Assembly: GCA_938017975.1 (NCBI GenBank)
Contig: CALIKQ010000003.1
Location: 122,912 to 186,911, forward strand
Length of the DNA stretch: 64,000 nucleotides
Direction: 5' to 3'
From: an uncultured Pseudomonadales bacterium
Lineage (GTDB): Bacteria; Pseudomonadota; Gammaproteobacteria; Pseudomonadales; Azotimanducaceae
Within the stretch, counting starts at the first letter, position 1. Each line of letters starts with the position of its first letter. Positions 63,718 to 64,000 of this stretch are shown piece by piece. The translations under genes were made by a program, and so were the position numbers. A model generated the notes under the pieces. That model did not search any database and was not told the DNA's origin. It was given only the letters and a program-made list of their open reading frames with translations.

Positions 63718-64000
63718 TGTCTTTGGATGCGTCTTTGGACCGGCTTTTTTCGAATGCCTCTCCGAGAGGTTAACCTTGCGCCAATCGAGTTATGGCCAAT
63801 TTGCTGGCCAGAATAGTGGGTCAACCTTGTCGCGACCGCAGCCTTGAATACTTTTCCGGCGCTTTTAAGATAGACCTTGATGAACACGATTTCAGGCTGC
63901 TAATTAACGGTTGCCATTCCTAAAAGCTGTCCTTCTTAAAAGACATTATTTAATACCATCTTTAATAAACCAACTCGCGGATTCTCTAATCAGCCTTAGC

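Larger units (their letters stand above)
63165..64000. other. 836-base region without a convincing gene, with two tandem repeat blocks
   Basis: From the cnoX start to the right edge, neither strand has a gene I can support. The left part (to about 63320) is ordinary. Two unrelated repeat tracts follow, at 63326-63436 and 63628-63717. Three short frames run through the second tract, on both strands. The stretch after 63775 shows nothing I recognise. Confidence 0.55.

Overview
The window reads as chromosomal DNA of an aerobic Gram-negative bacterium, most probably an uncultured or little-studied marine gammaproteobacterium. The gammaproteobacterial signal comes from a long (class II) IlvC close to the E. 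coli protein, plus ModF, HtpX, SelO, RmuC, Bax, an inner-membrane-anchored DsbA and a CnoX-type thioredoxin-TPR protein. A TonB-dependent receptor shows an outer membrane. The taxonomic call is inference from protein resemblance only. Genes are packed tightly, with many ATGA/GTGA/TTGA overlaps and nearly abutting convergent stops. I found no rRNA, tRNA, insertion sequence, phage gene or CRISPR array, and no recognisable DNA-binding transcription factor.

Region by region. 1-3663 (minus strand) is an almost complete coenzyme F420 operon: NADPH:F420 reductase, cofE, cofD, cofC and the start of an FbiC-type FO synthase. F420 is classic for actinobacteria and methanogens, so this is the most distinctive locus. 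Two luciferase-like (LLM) oxidoreductases that may use F420H2 lie at 10.8-11.7 kb and 47.8-48.7 kb. 4.0-13 kb holds an Oar-like TonB receptor, a bacterial TrmY homologue, an MFS transporter, a GST, the first LLM enzyme, a globin-like protein and DsbA. 13-25 kb carries a CBM9/DUF5916 outer-membrane protein, an acyl-CoA ligase, an acyl-CoA dehydrogenase, a metallo-beta-lactamase/cyclic-nucleotide-binding fusion, glpD, a GNAT protein and an MFE-2-type hydroxyacyl-CoA dehydrogenase. 24-35 kb contains modF, ilvC, a TauD-family dioxygenase, bax, an NSS transporter, htpX, a second acyl-CoA dehydrogenase, a MOSC protein, a hot-dog-like protein and a short cation-efflux protein.

35-50 kb is mostly accessory catabolism: two very small genes, a D-aminoacylase-type amidohydrolase, an FAD enzyme/nitroreductase/2-oxoglutarate dioxygenase operon, a type-B carboxylesterase, a HiPIP, and a four-gene operon (formamidase-like hydrolase, kynureninase, DUF35 protein, SCP2-type thiolase). 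An SDR/LLM pair and a ThDP enzyme follow. 50-60.5 kb has a YtcJ-like amidohydrolase, selO, a ROK kinase, a phosphohexomutase and an operon pairing a DUF4212/SSS symporter with a glutamine-synthetase-like ligase and a class I amidotransferase. 60.7-63.2 kb has rmuC and a cnoX-like gene. The last 0.8 kb has no convincing gene but holds two unrelated tandem repeat blocks (19-bp and 15-bp periods).

Together the genes describe a heterotroph that imports organic nutrients, activates and oxidises acyl chains and aromatic or amine-type substrates, and appears to use deazaflavin redox chemistry beside ordinary NAD(P)/FAD enzymes.
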